Assembly (NCBI GenBank): GCA_011391115.1 | Contig: JAABRC010000143.1 | Coordinates: 1 to 5,694 of the forward strand | From: Candidatus Egaibacter danicus | GTDB taxonomy: Bacteria; Pseudomonadota; Gammaproteobacteria; Burkholderiales; Burkholderiaceae | Direction of reading: 5' to 3' | Length of the DNA: 5,694 bases | Shown: positions 4,178 through 5,694 of the stretch, piece by piece | Numbering within the stretch: position 1 is the first letter of the stretch | Layout of the letters: every line of letters begins with the position of its first letter | Notes under the pieces: model-generated | Told to the model about the DNA's origin: nothing | What the model saw: the letters and a program-made list of their open reading frames with translations, nothing else | Databases searched by the model: none | Translations under genes and position numbers: made by a program

Positions 4178-5694
4178 ATGAAAACAAACTCACGTCTATG
4201 CAAGCAGCTTGCGCTCCTGGCATTCTGGGGTGCTTGCTCGGCCTTCGCCGACGATACCGACATATTCGTTGCGAACCCGGCCGTGACGGGAACCCGGCCG
4301 AACCTATTGTTGGTACTCGACAACGCCGCCAGCAATAACAGTAACATTACGCAACTGGATGGGGTGACCAGCGATACAAAACTGGAAATGTTGCGTCAGG
4401 TGCTGAACAACATTATTGATCCGCTTAACTCGGACTATTTCCCCGCTTGTAATGAGGCGGTAACGCCGCGGGTACCCGTTGGCTGCGTCACGCCTGGCGA
4501 AGTGGATGCGTTACTCAACAATGTTAATGTCGGTCTGATGATTGCCAACCCGCCTGGGGGTTCATCTCAGGGTGGATACGTGCGTTACCACGTTCGTCCG
4601 ATGAACGTGGCGGCCAATCGAAGTGCATTGGCTGCGAAGATTAATCCCAACATTCCCCAGGCCAACAATGCCCCCTATGCCAAGAGCATGCATGAGGCCT
4701 ATCAGTATTACGGCGGCAAAAAAGCATATGTAGGTTTTAAGAGCGATCAATATGACCCCGCGGCGAGAATTGGCGACAAGTATGTCAGCCCAGCCACCGA
4801 CAGCTGCTCTAGCAACTACCTCGTTTTCGTCGGCAATGGTGGTCCGGACTCGGGTGAAGAGAACGACAGCAGAGCACTTCTCACTGGTATTGGCGGAAAG
4901 CTGACGACCGACCCGGTTTCTTTCACACCCAGTAACTTGGCAAGCAGCTGGTTCGACGAGTATGCGCGCACTCTGAAGAAGCAGGATGTGGTCCCAGATA
5001 TTGACGGCATCCAGAATGTGACCACCTATACCATTGCCGTGCAGAACCCGGCCGACAAAAGCTACAAAACCGCCCCGGTGGAAAGTTCGCGGGAATTGCT
5101 GAAAAGTGCCGCCGCTTTGGGGGGGGGCGAATTCTTTTTGGCCAGTAACGGCCAAGAGGTGATGCGAGCTTTCATTAACGTACTGACCAAACTTCAGGCG
5201 GTGAACAGCGTATTCGCAGCGTCGACCTTGCCAGTGAGCGTGAGCGTGCGTGGCACTTTCCTGAATCAGGTTTACATGGGCCAGTTTCGCCCGGACGCCG
5301 ATGCCCGCCCGCGCTGGCCGGGCAACCTCAAGCAATATCGAATCGGTTTAAACGCCAACGGCAACCCCATTCTGGTCGACCGTTTTGGCGCAGGAGCGGA
5401 GGACACGGTGAACGGATTCCTCTTAGCAGATAAAACCAGTTATTGGACCACGACTTCGAATTATTGGGCGTTTGACCCGATAGGCGACCCAAAATCAGCC
5501 AGCGATGCGCCTGACGGCAACATCGTGGAAAAGGGCGGTGTCGCCCAACGAATCCGCCAGGACTTCGCTACCAGTCAGGCGACGCGCAATCTTTATACCT
5601 GCAACGGCGCGTGTGTCGCAGGTACTGCTCTTTCAACTAATCTGTTTAACAATGCCAACACCACGGGCATCACAGCAACGCTTCTTGGTGCGGC
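4178..5694 (+). CDS. pilY1: type IV pilus tip adhesin/biogenesis factor PilY1 (3' end missing)
   Basis: 505 codons are visible and the frame is open at the window edge; PilY1/PilC proteins usually exceed 1000 residues. A Sec signal peptide is likely cut after AFA (24). The N-terminal half is a von Willebrand A-like domain: PNLLLVLDNAAS (41-52) starts the fold, YLVFVGNGGPDS (214-225) is a later strand and loop, and GGGEFF (315-320) comes near its end. The MIDAS motif DxSxS reads DNAAS, so its first Ser is lost. Then follow the family segments VYMGQFRPDADARPRWPGNL (365-384) and DGNIVEKGGVAQRIR (446-460), which lead to the C-terminal beta-propeller outside the window. PilY1 is exported, sits at or near the pilus tip, supports pilus extension and adhesion, and in Pseudomonas takes part in surface sensing through its A domain. 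A run of nine G spans codons 314-317. It is the last visible gene of the operon. Confidence 0.94.
   Translation, partial: MKTNSRLCKQLALLAFWGACSAFADDTDIFVANPAVTGTRPNLLLVLDNAASNNSNITQLDGVTSDTKLEMLRQVLNNIIDPLNSDYFPACNEAVTPRVPVGCVTPGEVDALLNNVNVGLMIANPPGGSSQGGYVRYHVRPMNVAANRSALAAKINPNIPQANNAPYAKSMHEAYQYYGGKKAYVGFKSDQYDPAARIGDKYVSPATDSCSSNYLVFVGNGGPDSGEENDSRALLTGIGGKLTTDPVSFTPSNLASSWFDEYARTLKKQDVVPDIDGIQNVTTYTIAVQNPADKSYKTAPVESSRELLKSAAALGGGEFFLASNGQEVMRAFINVLTKLQAVNSVFAASTLPVSVSVRGTFLNQVYMGQFRPDADARPRWPGNLKQYRIGLNANGNPILVDRFGAGAEDTVNGFLLADKTSYWTTTSNYWAFDPIGDPKSASDAPDGNIVEKGGVAQRIRQDFATSQATRNLYTCNGACVAGTALSTNLFNNANTTGITATLLGA
4273..4300. repeat. 11-bp direct repeat near the start of pilY1
   Basis: GAACCCGGCCG occurs at 4273-4283 and again at 4290-4300, 17 bases apart start to start. 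Loss or gain of one unit would change the length by 17 bases and break the frame at about residue 33-41. It may well be chance, since the coded residues (ANPAVTGTRPN) are common in the family. Confidence 0.4.
5119..5127 (+). repeat. nine-G homopolymer tract within pilY1
   Basis: Nine uninterrupted G follow TT and precede CGAATTC. The in-frame reading is Leu-Gly-Gly-Gly-Glu. Loss of one G leads to TGA at 5160-5162, and gain of one leads to TAA at 5146-5148, so either slip would stop translation within 14 codons at about residue 323-327, before the beta-propeller. The window carries the full-length (ON) version. Confidence 0.9.

Noticed and set aside
4562..5335. 257-codon open frame on the - strand
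   Set aside because: It lies opposite the conserved A domain of pilY1; the product is rich in His/Arg/Val without a domain, as expected for a shadow frame.
1..5694. CRISPR arrays, tRNA or rRNA genes, insertion sequences, attachment sites
   Set aside because: Reading both strands showed no regularly spaced repeats, no cloverleaf-like segment, no transposase and no terminal inverted repeats.

Overview
The window looks like a piece of a betaproteobacterial chromosome, most likely Burkholderiales and perhaps Comamonadaceae-like. I infer this from the style of the minor pilins (PilV, PilW, PilX and PilY1 all read like the Burkholderiales versions), the GC-rich codon use and the tight gene overlaps. 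All genes I can support lie on the + strand.

Left part (1-1413). The window opens inside the 3' end of an unidentified ORF that overlaps the start of a full-length HipA-family serine/threonine kinase (97-1413), the usual layout of a hipBA toxin-antitoxin pair. The kinase keeps its Ser-containing loop, its catalytic Asp/Asn and its metal-binding Asp, so it looks active. A weak 42-codon ORF (1410-1538) follows, overlapping the hipA stop.

Control region (1414-1675, 262 bases). Apart from the weak small ORF at its left end it is non-coding. It holds an AT-rich odd palindrome (1572-1584) that abuts a pair of LytTR/AlgR-like direct repeats with exactly 12 bases between them (1585-1593 and 1606-1614), and a weak sigma70-like promoter whose -35 overlaps the second repeat.

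Right part (1676-5694). A type IV pilus minor-pilin/tip operon: pilE-like, pilV, pilW, pilX and pilY1 (cut by the window end). The first four genes overlap by 4-7 bases; pilY1 follows after a 36-base gap with its own good ribosome binding site. PilV, PilW and PilX would form the priming complex that starts pilus assembly, PilY1 would sit at or near the tip as adhesin/sensor, and PilE would join the fibre. PilD peptidase, the assembly ATPases and the major pilin are not in the window.

This is a known type of operon rather than a wholly new system. Its unusual points are regulatory. The LytTR-like tandem site stands before the operon. A textbook-looking intrinsic terminator (8-bp stem plus six T) lies inside the pilE coding sequence. 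An uninterrupted run of nine G lies within pilY1, where a slip of one base either way would hit a stop within 14 codons. Together they suggest that pilus-tip production could be controlled at initiation, by polarity or attenuation, and by phase variation; only the sequence elements themselves are seen here.
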